DNA from: Chloroflexota bacterium
GTDB taxonomy: Bacteria > Chloroflexota > Anaerolineae > Aggregatilineales > J027
Reading direction: 5' to 3'
DNA: 64,000 bases
Assembly: GCA_016234595.1 (NCBI GenBank)
Contig: JACRBG010000055.1
Coordinates: forward strand, 1-64,000
In this document: positions 16,809 to 26,497 of the stretch, one piece after another
Position numbering within the stretch: position 1 is the first letter of the stretch
How the letters are laid out: each line of letters starts with the position of its first letter
The notes under the pieces: model-generated
Databases searched by the model: none
Told to the model about the DNA's origin: nothing
The model's input: the letters and a program-made list of their open reading frames with translations, nothing else
Translations under genes and position numbers: made by a program

Positions 16809-17363
16809 TTATTGATTAAACATGCGCGTTAGGCTGGGTTGAGTCACGGGCACATAGCCGCGCTGAGTCATACGTAGATTTTGCACCGAGATAAATGAGG
16901 TAGGGTCTACTGTTTGAATTGCTTCCGTACATTTAGCTAAATCATGGCGCTCGATGATGGATTCTACAATTGAGACTTCGCCCTCGCCACCCCGCCCTGA
17001 AACCTCGGTCGCCCCAAAGCCAGCAGCGCGAATAGCCTTGGCAATCTCAGTGCCCTTATCACAATGACGCGTGACCACCATGATCATCAAATAACCACGT
17101 GTCCATTTATCCTCTAACCACTGACCTACGTACCCCCCAACAGCAAAGCCACCACAATAGGCCATCAGATTGACAATCGAACCCAGATTCGAAACGACTG
17201 CCCCCAGTACAACCACAAAAATTAAGGATTCAAAAAAGCCTAAAATGGTCGAAGAGAGTTTGTTGCCACGGGTAATTAAAATAAGACGGACGGTGGTAAT
17301 GGTGTTGCCAAGAACCCGTACCAGAAAAATACCAACCGCAAAGGCGATTGCTTCTAGCTCCAT
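16809..17363 (-). CDS. DUF2179/DUF5698 (UPF0316-like) membrane protein
   Basis: About 184 residues from the ATG at 17363 (AGGA upstream), chosen because the family begins with its first membrane helix; an in-frame ATG at 17432 would add a polar leader. Three helices are visible, including the family segment TTVRLILITRGNKLSSTILGF and LIFVVVLGAVVSNL. A cytoplasmic DUF2179 domain follows: a GYLMIMVVTRHCDKGTEIAKAI strand, a Gly-rich loop (GRGGEGEVSIVES) and an R-rich end. Members are conserved membrane proteins of unknown role, possibly ligand-gated by the C-terminal domain. Confidence 0.82.
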   Translation of the reverse strand: MELEAIAFAVGIFLVRVLGNTITTVRLILITRGNKLSSTILGFFESLIFVVVLGAVVSNLGSIVNLMAYCGGFAVGGYVGQWLEDKWTRGYLMIMVVTRHCDKGTEIAKAIRAAGFGATEVSGRGGEGEVSIVESIIERHDLAKCTEAIQTVDPTSFISVQNLRMTQRGYVPVTQPSLTRMFNQ

Positions 17364-17496
17364 CAAATCCTGCACTCCATCAAATTGAAGGCTAACGCTT
17401 GCTTCCCTCATCTTGGCACAGGATAATACCACAAATCAAAGCGGCACTGTATCAATCCGCTGATTGACTAACTCGCTGATAAGGACACCCTCTCCT

Positions 17497-18108
17497 ATGC
17501 TCAAACGCTGGCGATTGCCACAGGATAATTTTCCCGATGACACCGAGACCCGTGCCTTCCAACATTACAAAGAAGGTAAACAACCGCCGCGTTTTCATCT
17601 ACCTGAATGGCGCAATTGGAGGCTCATTTTAGGGGCGACGGTATTTGTGGGGATTGTCGTTGTCGCCGCTGGATTGGTGTTTGTCTGGTCAGAGCCACGT
17701 GAACGCTTTGTTGTTGTGACCAGTGTCCCTACCCTCGCCGCCGATCTACCCTCAATTCCGGTAGGGGGTGATTTTCCTACTGATGCGGCCCAGCAATTTA
17801 TCCGTATCCCGGCCCGTATTGAGGACACCCTATCATCAGGTCAGCGGCGGGGTTATACCTTTGTCGCCAAACCCGGTTTCACATGGGAAATTATCGCTAT
17901 CCCTGACGACGGCAGCGCCCTCGACCCCGTACTCAGTTTATATGGGCCAGACGGCATCATCATGGACTTTAACGATAATTTAGCTGAAGGCGATACCACC
18001 GCCCAAATTACCTTGACTGTTCAACAGGAAGGCGTCTATGCCGTGTTGATAGAAGGGGCACGTGGATCATCGGGTGACTATATCCTACTTGTTCCTGTCC
18101 CGAACTAA
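17497..18108 (+). CDS. Single-pass membrane protein with pre-peptidase-C-like domain
   Basis: About 203 residues from the ATG at 17497; a TTG at 17464 is the alternative. The basic N-terminal ~45 residues are cytoplasmic, followed by one helix (LILGATVFVGIVVVAAGLVFVW). The external part holds a beta domain (about residues 105-200) with RGYTFVAKPGFTWEIIAI, DPVLSLYGPDG and VYAVLIEGARGSSGDYILLV, the pattern of a bacterial pre-peptidase C-terminal (PPC) domain, which binds surfaces or polysaccharides. No enzyme domain is attached. Its stop overlaps the stop of the convergent gene by four bases (CTAA). Confidence 0.7.
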   Translation: MLKRWRLPQDNFPDDTETRAFQHYKEGKQPPRFHLPEWRNWRLILGATVFVGIVVVAAGLVFVWSEPRERFVVVTSVPTLAADLPSIPVGGDFPTDAAQQFIRIPARIEDTLSSGQRRGYTFVAKPGFTWEIIAIPDDGSALDPVLSLYGPDGIIMDFNDNLAEGDTTAQITLTVQQEGVYAVLIEGARGSSGDYILLVPVPN

Positions 18109-19466
18109 CCCGCGCCAGAAATTCGGGTGATGCGGTCAGTCAAAATATCAAAAATATCCACGACCAGTATCAAAAACGTAACGAGATTAAATAGATTGAG
18201 CCATGCCACCTGTCGTCCAAACGCCCGAATAGTTGGTTGCTGCTGATGAAAATAGGTAAGCAAAGCCCCGATGGTAAAAATAAAGGGCAAAAACATTGCC
18301 AACATAAACCGATGCCCCATCGCAATGGGCACGTACCACGCATACGATAGCGTATAGGCCGCAAAATAGCTGAGACAAAATAGGCCGAGGAAAAAATGCC
18401 GCTTGAGGAGTATCTTCAGGTGGGTATGCCAAAATACGACACAGGCCCACAAGGCAAACACACTATACAACTGAAGAAATTTGACATAGCCATAGGCGCA
18501 AGGGCAAAAGGTGTGGCGATCATACGATTTAATCAGGCCCGAACTCGCCCGGCCAACCATGTCAGCAACTGTATGTTCGCGCAAATATTTACCCATCGAG
18601 GGGATTTCATCGGCAGGCATATTGGGATATTGTGTCACATCGTGATATTTGCGCGTGCCATAGCGCACCTCGTCCCATGAGTCGTACCAGATATAAAAAG
18701 TGGTATTGACGTTATAGAACCAATGCCCAAACTGAACACGAACATAAATCAGAAAGGGTGCGATGACCATTAAAAAGACCACAACCACCAATAGACCATT
18801 TCGCAGCTGAGCTAGCGATGTATCGGCTCGATTCTTCCAGAAGCCATACATCCACTTGAGGACAAACCACCCTACAAATAGGCCCACCGCAGGCAGCACC
18901 GACGCTTTAGCAAGATAGGCCAATCCGGTAATCACCCCTGTCCAAATCGCCAGTTTGGTCGTGGGGGCTATCAACATGCGCAGCATCAGCAAAAAGCTGA
19001 TGAACGTTAAACCATAGTACAAAACCTCGACCTGAAAATAACCTGCTTTAAACATGAACACCGTGAACATACTCATCAACAGCAAATTCAAGGCCAGTAA
19101 GGGGGGAAATCGGCGGAAAAATATCCACGCCACCCCGGCTAATACCACCACCGACAGACCAATATTGAGCCAACGCCCCCGTCGAAAAAACTCCATATCG
19201 CCGCTGTTAGGCACGTAATGGAGTGATTGAATCAGCGGGTATAATGGCATCTGGTTGCCATTGCGGTAATTAGTGAAGGCCGACTCGCGTAATTTCTCGG
19301 CATAGTGCAAATAGGAACTTTGGTCAATCAAGCGCGGGGAGGTGTTTTTCTTGACGGATTGCGCGATGGCCCCATACAGATAGAGGCTCAACAGCACCAC
19401 CGCAATAAGGGTATATCCGATGCGGCGCTGTTGAGTAGATAGCTTTTGGAAAATCGCAGGTGTCAT
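18105..19466 (-). CDS. Polytopic membrane protein, GT-C glycosyltransferase-like
   Basis: About 453 residues from the ATG at 19466, four bases after the stop of the upstream gene; longer in-frame starts would overlap that gene. Ten or more hydrophobic helices alternate with short loops. An extended extracellular loop after the first helix includes QSSYLHYAEKLRES and YRNGNQMPLYPLIQSL, an arrangement with acidic/polar residues in loop 1 like GT-C enzymes (PMT/ArnT group) that use lipid-linked sugars. No diagnostic Asp-Asp motif was found, so enzyme function is tentative. It is translationally coupled to the ABC-2-like gene upstream. Confidence 0.6.
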   Translation of the reverse strand: MTPAIFQKLSTQQRRIGYTLIAVVLLSLYLYGAIAQSVKKNTSPRLIDQSSYLHYAEKLRESAFTNYRNGNQMPLYPLIQSLHYVPNSGDMEFFRRGRWLNIGLSVVVLAGVAWIFFRRFPPLLALNLLLMSMFTVFMFKAGYFQVEVLYYGLTFISFLLMLRMLIAPTTKLAIWTGVITGLAYLAKASVLPAVGLFVGWFVLKWMYGFWKNRADTSLAQLRNGLLVVVVFLMVIAPFLIYVRVQFGHWFYNVNTTFYIWYDSWDEVRYGTRKYHDVTQYPNMPADEIPSMGKYLREHTVADMVGRASSGLIKSYDRHTFCPCAYGYVKFLQLYSVFALWACVVFWHTHLKILLKRHFFLGLFCLSYFAAYTLSYAWYVPIAMGHRFMLAMFLPFIFTIGALLTYFHQQQPTIRAFGRQVAWLNLFNLVTFLILVVDIFDILTDRITRISGAG

Positions 19467-19470
19467 CAAA

Positions 19471-20433
19471 TTAATTACGGGTAGGTTTGGTAGCACGCCA
19501 CGCTGCAAACAAAACCATGCCGTTTGCTAACGCCGCCTCAATCAATACAATTCCCAACAAGACGCCGCCGACATAAACGGTGTAATCCACATCCGCCCAC
19601 ACCTGACCCAATGTCTCTAAGTGTAGCAGTTTAAGGGCCATATCGCCTTCTAGCGCCGAAAATAATAAACGCCCCCAAGCCTCATAGCGGCCCATGTCCA
19701 ACGCGCCTTCAAACAACTTGTCATCCAGTGAGAGGGCAAAGATACTCAGCAGAATACGCATCCCCACCAAAGTCAGTAATCCTAAAATAACCACTGACCG
19801 GGCCCGGGTATAGACCGCCAGCAAAATCCCGACCGCCGCCGCCAAACCAACCGCGATAAAAGGCAGCATTACAAAGGCCGTCATCAAAGCCGTCATCAGC
19901 AGAATAGCAACATTGAGTGAGATTTCGGGGGTAATGCCACTGATATATAAATCAAGTGCACGTCCCTGAAAATCCACGATATCGCGCATCAATAGCCCAA
20001 TATAAACTAACCGTCCGATTAAAATCACCAGCAGTAGCCATTTCAACCGGAAGAAAACCGCTATCCAGCGTGCCCGCAAACTTAGCGATGCCCCAACTGT
20101 CGTAAGTTTAAGGCTATCCCATGTTTGTTTCTGTCGTTCTACTGCAATAACATTGGAAGTCATCGCCAAAGCCAAAACCAAGGCCACTGTCTGCGCCCCA
20201 ACCAATGGCCCATAGAGTATATCTCGCAAGGCTGGCTCATCATTCCCAGAGTCTTGTTTAGCCGTGACATAACCGAGCCCCACTACCAGCGCAATCAAGG
20301 CTAGGCCAATGAATATGCGCAGCAATCCGCGCAGGCGGCTGGAACGTTCGATTGGGCCAAGGATACTCCGCATAATCGGATGATTGGGTCGTGCCCAATG
20401 CGGCAATTGGCTGTAAGTAATTTTTTCAATCAT
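19471..20433 (-). CDS. ABC-2-type permease-like membrane protein
   Basis: 320 residues. After a cytoplasmic N-terminus (HPIMRSILGPIERSSRLRG) there are about seven helices. In the middle, between two helices, lies AVERQKQTWDSLKLTTVGASL, the amphipathic coupling segment typical of ABC-2 permeases, where ER-x-x-x-T-W/L-x-L contacts the ATPase. Another protein in the window (39082-40005) has the same layout with VEHGTWDIIRTVPL. No ATPase gene is adjacent. It is the first gene of a two-gene operon with the polytopic protein at 18105-19466. Confidence 0.7.
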   Translation of the reverse strand: MIEKITYSQLPHWARPNHPIMRSILGPIERSSRLRGLLRIFIGLALIALVVGLGYVTAKQDSGNDEPALRDILYGPLVGAQTVALVLALAMTSNVIAVERQKQTWDSLKLTTVGASLSLRARWIAVFFRLKWLLLVILIGRLVYIGLLMRDIVDFQGRALDLYISGITPEISLNVAILLMTALMTAFVMLPFIAVGLAAAVGILLAVYTRARSVVILGLLTLVGMRILLSIFALSLDDKLFEGALDMGRYEAWGRLLFSALEGDMALKLLHLETLGQVWADVDYTVYVGGVLLGIVLIEAALANGMVLFAAWRATKPTRN

Positions 20434-20646
20434 GCAACACGCTCCGGTAAAAATAGACTTACCAACTATAAAGGAGGGATGGTTAGTATTTTAAAGCATT
20501 TACTGAATATGCAAATTGTGAAAAAATTAAAATCGGGGCATGATTCCCCACCGACATTCTGACTCAATACCAACAGTGTTCATGGTAATTTTATGGTGAG
20601 TTCACAAAAATCTTTATAAGAGCACCTTCTAACCGTTAAAAAAATA

Positions 20647-20675
20647 TTGCATTAGCAGATTCATTCATCTATAAT
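20647..20675 (+). promoter_or_regulatory. Sigma-70-type promoter of the response regulator
   Basis: TTGCAT (20647-20652) and a perfect TATAAT (20670-20675) are 17 bases apart, 38 bases before the response regulator start. Spacing and hexamers fit a housekeeping promoter well. Confidence 0.7.
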
Positions 20676-20713
20676 TGTTGTAGTGTAAATTTTCAAAATG
20701 GATAAACAACACT

Positions 20714-21586
20714 ATGTCAACCAACCCTGAGGACGCCTTAATACTTGTCGTAGACGATGAGGGCGCGATTCGCTATTCGGTGACCAAAACGCTCGAACGA
20801 GTAGGTTATCAAGTAATGACGGCCTCAAGCGGCGAGGAAGCACTCGATATTATGGCACAAAACGACTTTGATGTTGTGGTGACAGATATTCGGATGCCCG
20901 GTATCAGTGGGGTTGACTTGTTAGCACGCATCAAAGAACAATCACCCGACGCTATTGTCATTTTAATGACCGGCTATGCCAGCTTGGGAACCGCCGTTGA
21001 GAGTTTGCGGTTGGGCGCTCACGATTATCTGATCAAACCCAGCACCAGCGAAGACATCCGCGAAAGCGTCTCACGTGGTATCGAACGCGCCCGTAATCTG
21101 CGCCGCCGTCGTGAATTGTTGACCACTATCAAATCGAATGTCTCGGCCCTGAGCGAAGAAAAGGCTTCTCCGCGTAACGTTCAATTGCCGCCCGCGACCA
21201 AACCACGTATGGATTACAGCTCTAACAGCTTACCTGCCACCACTGCCCCCGTGATCAGCACGACCATGACCGCAATGAATCTTGGCCCGTTGACCATCTA
21301 CCCCGGGCGCTATCAAATTGAGGTTGAGGGCACCATGATTGATCTGACCCCCACCGAATTTGATTTGCTGCTCTATTTGGCGGCCCATCGTGGACGGGTT
21401 GTTCCCTGTTCCGAGCTAGTACGGGAAGTGCGCGGTTATGGGGTCGAAGAACGCGAAGCCCGTGAAGTCATTCGCCCGCACGTCAGCAATCTACGTCGCA
21501 AACTGAAAAATGCTTCGCAAAATCCTAACATTTTAGTGAATGTGCGTGGTATCGGCTACCGCCTCAATGATGTAGAACTATCCTAA
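20714..21586 (+). CDS. Response regulator with receiver and OmpR-type winged helix
   Basis: 290 residues. The receiver domain (about 9-125) shows the acidic pocket Asp14/Asp15, phosphoacceptor Asp58 in VVVTDIRMPG, Thr86 and Lys108. A long linker of about 60 residues (roughly 130-190) follows. The C-terminal Trans_reg_C winged helix has the typical MIDLTPTEFDLLLYLA and REVIRPHVSNLRRKL ending in VRGIGYRL. When phosphorylated by an unknown kinase it should bind promoter DNA. No kinase gene is adjacent; the soluble kinase at 5.6 kb is the only candidate in the window. It has its own promoter and terminator, so it is monocistronic. Confidence 0.93.
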   Translation: MSTNPEDALILVVDDEGAIRYSVTKTLERVGYQVMTASSGEEALDIMAQNDFDVVVTDIRMPGISGVDLLARIKEQSPDAIVILMTGYASLGTAVESLRLGAHDYLIKPSTSEDIRESVSRGIERARNLRRRRELLTTIKSNVSALSEEKASPRNVQLPPATKPRMDYSSNSLPATTAPVISTTMTAMNLGPLTIYPGRYQIEVEGTMIDLTPTEFDLLLYLAAHRGRVVPCSELVREVRGYGVEEREAREVIRPHVSNLRRKLKNASQNPNILVNVRGIGYRLNDVELS

Positions 21587-21890
21587 TTTATGCCTTAACA
21601 AAGGGGGAAATAACCGATCCGTTACCCCCTTTTTATCTGCTTTGAAATCCTCAAACCCAGCACCCACATGATTTATTTCCCGGTTTTTGGTTATTTAGGT
21701 CACTCACTAATACTTCCATCATAGCTAATTTCTTCAAGGCAGGTTACACTAAATTTTGGTTTAAAATTTTTTTGAATATAGTTTCAAGTTGGTGTGATAT
21801 ATGCTATCAAAGTAAATTTATAAAATAACATAGGGAACTTTTTTTCACCCTTCTTCTAAATCTAGAAACTGAAGGTATTTTACATTCGTC
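21587..21890. other. AT-rich intergenic region between regulator and WD40-TIR gene
   Basis: The first ~45 bases hold the response regulator terminator. The rest, to 21890, is AT-rich with runs of T and A and no open frame of note; it must contain the promoter and leader of the WD40-Roc-TIR gene. TTGAAT at 21772 is a possible -35, but no good -10 was seen at the right distance. Confidence 0.5.
21600..21635 (+). terminator. Rho-independent terminator of the response regulator gene
   Basis: AAAGGGGG pairs with CCCCCTTT, with an inner TAAC/GTTA pairing, followed by a T-run. It starts 14 bases after the stop codon. Confidence 0.85.
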
Positions 21891-24863
21891 ATGGAATTAG
21901 AAAACCAAAATCTAGGATTTTCGCTCAAAACCGTCTTACGTGGGCATACCAACGAAATATACCAACTAGATTGGGCAGCTAATCCACAGTTGTTGGCGAC
22001 TCCATCCGCTGACGGCACTGTGCGAATCTGGAATCCGCTGGATGGCTGCATCACAACGGTGCTGGCCGATCAAATGCAGCAGGTGTACAGTGCCTCGTGG
22101 TCGCCAGATAGCAAGCGACTCGCCTCGGTTTCTAGTGATGGATTGCTCCGTATTTGGAATGTTTCCAGTGGAACCGTTCTGCAACGGCTTGAGACCAATG
22201 GCAGTAATCCAAACCTTGTACTTTGGTCGCCATTAGGGGATCGCATTGCCACTGCCCCCCACCAACACGCCATTTGGCTGTGGGATGCCGAATCTGGTGA
22301 AGTTCGTCTGAAGCTAGAAGCCCACACCGATGCGGTGGGTAGTTTGGTGTGGTCGCCCGACAGCCGCATTTTGGCCTCTGGTGGACACGATAAAATCATT
22401 GTCTTATGGGATACCGTCTCAGGCAAGTGTCTTCAACGACTCGAAGGCCATCACGGGCCAATCTATACTCTCGCTTTTTCACCCGATGGTAAAAATCTTA
22501 TTTCGGGTTCCGAAGACAAAACCATCCGACTTTGGGAAATCCTCAGTGGTAAGCAGCGATTTTTGATCGAGGGCCACACCCGCGCTGTGCATGGGCTGGC
22601 TTTTTCACCCGATGGCGCCTTACTGGCTTCCAAATCCTCCGACAACACGACCCGTCTGTGGCGTACCGATTCATGGGAAACATTGGCTTTTTTGGAATCC
22701 ACCCGCACTTCAACCAGTTCCTATCTTGGCGGGGTTGCCTTCCACCCAACTCAACCCATGCTAGCCCTCCCCTGTGAAGAGGATACCGTGGTGCAAATTT
22801 GGGAGTTTGATACTACAGACTTGCTTGCCAAACCCACCATGAACCCAACCATCCGTTATACGAATGCTAAGGTAGTCCTTGTGGGGGATACAGGCGTTGG
22901 CAAATCCGCCCTAACGCTCGTATTGACGGGCAATCGCTATCAGGAAACGGAATCCACCCACAGCCGCCAAGTCCATCAATTTGACACCCAGAACATCCGC
23001 ATTTCCTCCAATGTGGAAGAAATTCATGAAGTATTATTGTGGGATTTAGCGGGTCAACCGGGGTATCGCCTTATTCATCAACTGCATTTGCATGAAGTGA
23101 CCGTCGCTCTAGTCGTATTCGATGCACGCAACGAAATTGATCCCTTCAGCGGCGTCCTACACTGGGTACGTGCCCTACGCCAAGCCCAACAACTAAATCG
23201 TGCGGGCAAATCCCAACCCATGAAGATTTATCTTGTAGCTGCACGGGTAGATCGTGGCGGCGTCGGCATTACCCAAAAACGCATCAAAGAAATGATGGAC
23301 AACTTTAAGCTGGATGGCTATTTTGAAACCAGCGCCCGTGAAGGTGTTCAAATCGAAGCAGTACGTAAAGCTGTTTTGAAAGCGATTGACTGGGACACCC
23401 TGCCCAAAGTGAGCTCGAGCCACCTTTTTAAAGCCATTAAAGAATATCTTGAGGCCGAACGCGAAGCCGGGCATCAGCTTTCAGGGGTAGATGATCTTTA
23501 CTACAGTTTTTTGCATACCCTCGGTGCGCCGGGACCCTCTGAAGAAATCCGCTCCCAATTTGACACTTGTATTGACCTTTTGGAATCCAAAGGCTTAATC
23601 AAACGCCTTAGTTTTGGTGATCTAGTATTGCTCAAGCCCGAAATTTTGGATTCCTATGCCTCAGCCCTAGTCAATGCTGCCCGCAATGAACCCGATGGCA
23701 TGGGGGTTATTAGCGAAGAAGATGCGCGGAATGCCAACTTTTCAATTCCCCACGATGAACGCATCAAAAACCCCGAACGCGAGAAAATCTTGCTAATTGC
23801 CACTATTGAAACCCTGCTGCGGCACGAAATTGCCCTGCGTACTCCTGCGGCAGAAGGCACTTACCTTGTTTTCCCATCTCAGATTACCCGTGACATGACC
23901 AACCCACCCGATCTGGATGGGCCAAGTGTCATCTTTCAATTTGAAGGCCCAATCGCCAATATCTATGCCACATTAGTCGTGCGATTGTCGCGTAGTGGGT
24001 TCTTTAAATTGAAAGAAACGTGGCGTAATGCAGCCACTTTTTCACCCCTGATTGGGGGCGTCTGCGGCATCAGCCTCGACAACTATGGCGAGGGTCAGGC
24101 CAAATTGAGTGTGTTCTTCGATAAATCCACCACCGAATACAGCCGTATTCAATTTGAGGAATTCATCAACACGCATCTATATAAACGGGCACTTCCTGAT
24201 ACGCTTAAAAAAGAGGCCATGCTGATCTGTCCCGAATGTGGCTACCATGTCCCTAGTGATGTGGTGCAAAAGCGCAAAGCCCGCAATGCTGAATCTATGA
24301 CTTGCCCAATCTGCACCACCGAGATCGTTTTCCCCGATGTCAAAAAACGTTCGGTCACAGCCACACTCGATGTCGTATCGGGCATGGATAAAAATGCCAA
24401 TACCTATCGAGATTTGGCAACCGCCACTGCGATTGTGAATGGCAAAACCGAGCTAGGCGAATTTGATGTGTTTATGTGTCACAATAACCAGAATAAAACC
24501 GAGGTGCTTCGCATCGCCACCAAACTCAAAGAAAAGGGGATTCGACCGTGGCTGGATGAATGGGAGCTTCGTCCGGGCCTACCGTGGCAGCGTTTACTAG
24601 AACAGCAGATTGAAAACATCAAATCCGTCGCCGTTCTGGTTGGCAAAAATGGCATTGGCCCATGGCAAGACTTGGAACTAGGCGCATTTATTCGAGAATT
24701 CACTAAACGTTCCATGCCCGTCATCCCGGTCATTTTGCCAGATTGTCAGCAACCTCCACCATTGCCAATTTTTCTTACGAGCATGACGTGGGTGGATTTT
24801 CGTAAAGCGTCACCCGATCCGTTTGAGCAACTGATTTGGGGCATTACCGGTAAGCGCGAATAA
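21891..24863 (+). CDS. WD40-Roc/COR-zinc ribbon-TIR signalling protein
   Basis: 990 residues joining four parts. About residues 10-310 form six or seven WD40 repeats (TVRIWN, LLRIWN, IIVLWD, TIRLWE and others). A Ras-like Roc GTPase starts at about 325: P-loop GDTGVGKS near 330, switch II DLAGQPGYR near 385; the usual NKxD is altered to AARVD near 450. A COR-like region (about 510-770) includes LLESKGLIKRL, LVLLKPEILD and GPIANIYATLVVRLSRSG. A four-Cys zinc ribbon (CPECG near 780, CPIC near 805) precedes a C-terminal TIR domain (856-990) with DVFMCHNNQNK and LDEWELRPG, which holds candidate catalytic glutamates. Such proteins are suspected sensors: ligand on the propeller, GTP switch, TIR as NAD-cleaving or scaffold output. 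The output is not proven. It is a stand-alone gene. Confidence 0.92.
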   Translation: MELENQNLGFSLKTVLRGHTNEIYQLDWAANPQLLATPSADGTVRIWNPLDGCITTVLADQMQQVYSASWSPDSKRLASVSSDGLLRIWNVSSGTVLQRLETNGSNPNLVLWSPLGDRIATAPHQHAIWLWDAESGEVRLKLEAHTDAVGSLVWSPDSRILASGGHDKIIVLWDTVSGKCLQRLEGHHGPIYTLAFSPDGKNLISGSEDKTIRLWEILSGKQRFLIEGHTRAVHGLAFSPDGALLASKSSDNTTRLWRTDSWETLAFLESTRTSTSSYLGGVAFHPTQPMLALPCEEDTVVQIWEFDTTDLLAKPTMNPTIRYTNAKVVLVGDTGVGKSALTLVLTGNRYQETESTHSRQVHQFDTQNIRISSNVEEIHEVLLWDLAGQPGYRLIHQLHLHEVTVALVVFDARNEIDPFSGVLHWVRALRQAQQLNRAGKSQPMKIYLVAARVDRGGVGITQKRIKEMMDNFKLDGYFETSAREGVQIEAVRKAVLKAIDWDTLPKVSSSHLFKAIKEYLEAEREAGHQLSGVDDLYYSFLHTLGAPGPSEEIRSQFDTCIDLLESKGLIKRLSFGDLVLLKPEILDSYASALVNAARNEPDGMGVISEEDARNANFSIPHDERIKNPEREKILLIATIETLLRHEIALRTPAAEGTYLVFPSQITRDMTNPPDLDGPSVIFQFEGPIANIYATLVVRLSRSGFFKLKETWRNAATFSPLIGGVCGISLDNYGEGQAKLSVFFDKSTTEYSRIQFEEFINTHLYKRALPDTLKKEAMLICPECGYHVPSDVVQKRKARNAESMTCPICTTEIVFPDVKKRSVTATLDVVSGMDKNANTYRDLATATAIVNGKTELGEFDVFMCHNNQNKTEVLRIATKLKEKGIRPWLDEWELRPGLPWQRLLEQQIENIKSVAVLVGKNGIGPWQDLELGAFIREFTKRSMPVIPVILPDCQQPPPLPIFLTSMTWVDFRKASPDPFEQLIWGITGKRE

Positions 24864-24995
24864 AAAATGGGTTAGATTTAGAGGCCAGATCTAGTTTAGG
24901 GGTGGGACTCACAACTTACAGCCATCATCGCTGTTATACCCAATAGGGAGGGATCAATGTCGTCGCCTGTGAGAGATTAAAAAGAGGCAAATACG

Positions 24996-26486
24996 ATGGA
25001 AAGTTCATCAGATGGTAAAGGAAAATCGCGTTTTCAAGGGCGCAAAAAAGGGCGAAGTGCTGACCGTGCCCGCGAAAGAATTGCCAATACCCAGTTTGAC
25101 GGCGAACCGGGGGCGATTGACCAATTACTAGACGCATTGAACGACCCCGATCCCCAAGCACGTTTTCGCGCCGTCAAAGCCCTCGGTCGAATGCGCGAAC
25201 GCCAAGCCGTGCCTATGCTGATGGACATGCTCGATGACCCTGTCTTACAAGTGGCCCAAGTCTGTATTCAAGCCTTGGGTGTCATTGGTGACCAGCAAGC
25301 GATTTCTGCACTTATCCCCTTGATAGATCATCCAGAATTGGGTATGTTTGCGCTGGCCTCGCTCCGCCGACTTGGCTACGAACCCAAAGAGTCGCCTCCT
25401 CCTCAATTTGAGAATTTTTTCGGCGCATCTCGACAACCAGAACCATCACGGAACGGCATGAACGGCAATAGCAATCATCACCAACGTCCCTCTCAAAATC
25501 AAAACAACCCTCGTTCGCGCCAGTCTGCCCGTGACGAAAACGAAATGGAATGGCTCATTTCGGCCCTTCGCAGTGACGACCCCGTTGAACGGGCGCGGGC
25601 AGCTAAATCATTAGGTAAACGCGGCGATTGGCGAGCCACTGAACCACTCATTCGTGCCTTGCATGAATCCAAATATGACCCTGCCAACGATGACCCGCTT
25701 GATCAATTGGGGGATTCAGCGGTTGAGCCGTTAATTGCTTCCTTGCAAGATGCTGATGCGAGTGTACGGGTGTTGGCGGTTATGGCGCTTGCCAAAATTG
25801 GCGATGGTCGCGCGGCTGAACCGTTAGTAGCGGCCCTGCAAGATTCTGATGAGTTGGTGCAGATGGCCGTCTGGACAGCCCTTGTGGATATGGGTCGGCC
25901 TGCTGTCGAACCCTTGATTTCGGCTCTCCGCGATAACAATCCTGATATTCAGCGTAGCGCCGCCCTTGCATTAGGGGAACTTGGGGATGACGCGGCGGTA
26001 GATTCTTTGGTGGAAGTTTTGACCGATATTGATTATCGGGCGCGCAGTGCTGCCGCCAAAGCTCTCGGTCAAATTGGGGACTATCGGGCTGTCCCTGCCA
26101 TGATGGTCGCCCTGCGTGACAAAGACATCACCGTTCGGCGTCGTGCTGCCACTGCACTGGGTGATATTGGCGACCCCCGGGCCATTGAAGCCCTTGTCTG
26201 GGCGATGGAGGACCACGACCACATCGTCAGCCACAGTGCGATCATTGCCATCCACAACATCATGCGCCAACAGGTAGATCGTTCGCTTGACCGACTGATT
26301 AAAGACTTGTATCAATCCAATATCAAAGTCCGGGCCAGCGCCATTGTAGCAATTGGTTGGTTGGGGGATAAACGCGCCATTCCACCGCTTGTTGAGGCCC
26401 TCAGTGATGCCGCCACCGAGTCCTATTTACAGTCGCTTATTATCGAATCCCTACGCAAACTCCGTCAAAGTCCCGATGCCAGCTAA
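24996..26486 (+). CDS. HEAT-repeat (PBS-lyase type) protein
   Basis: 496 residues, cytoplasmic, starting at the ATG at 24996 with GAGG upstream. Two HEAT blocks (about residues 35-125 and 180-490) are separated by a disordered Asn/Gln/Ser/Arg-rich stretch (about 130-178). Repeats have the E-Z/PBS-lyase pattern of a LxDxDxxVRxxAxxALGxIGD helix pair, for example ARFRAVKALGRM, VRRRAATALGDIGD and VRASAIVAIGWLGD. Without the phycobilin lyase context this is a protein-binding scaffold. It lies 132 bases after the WD40-TIR gene in the same direction; joint function is possible but not shown. Confidence 0.85.
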   Translation: MESSSDGKGKSRFQGRKKGRSADRARERIANTQFDGEPGAIDQLLDALNDPDPQARFRAVKALGRMRERQAVPMLMDMLDDPVLQVAQVCIQALGVIGDQQAISALIPLIDHPELGMFALASLRRLGYEPKESPPPQFENFFGASRQPEPSRNGMNGNSNHHQRPSQNQNNPRSRQSARDENEMEWLISALRSDDPVERARAAKSLGKRGDWRATEPLIRALHESKYDPANDDPLDQLGDSAVEPLIASLQDADASVRVLAVMALAKIGDGRAAEPLVAALQDSDELVQMAVWTALVDMGRPAVEPLISALRDNNPDIQRSAALALGELGDDAAVDSLVEVLTDIDYRARSAAAKALGQIGDYRAVPAMMVALRDKDITVRRRAATALGDIGDPRAIEALVWAMEDHDHIVSHSAIIAIHNIMRQQVDRSLDRLIKDLYQSNIKVRASAIVAIGWLGDKRAIPPLVEALSDAATESYLQSLIIESLRKLRQSPDAS

Positions 26487-26497
26487 AACAACCTCAG

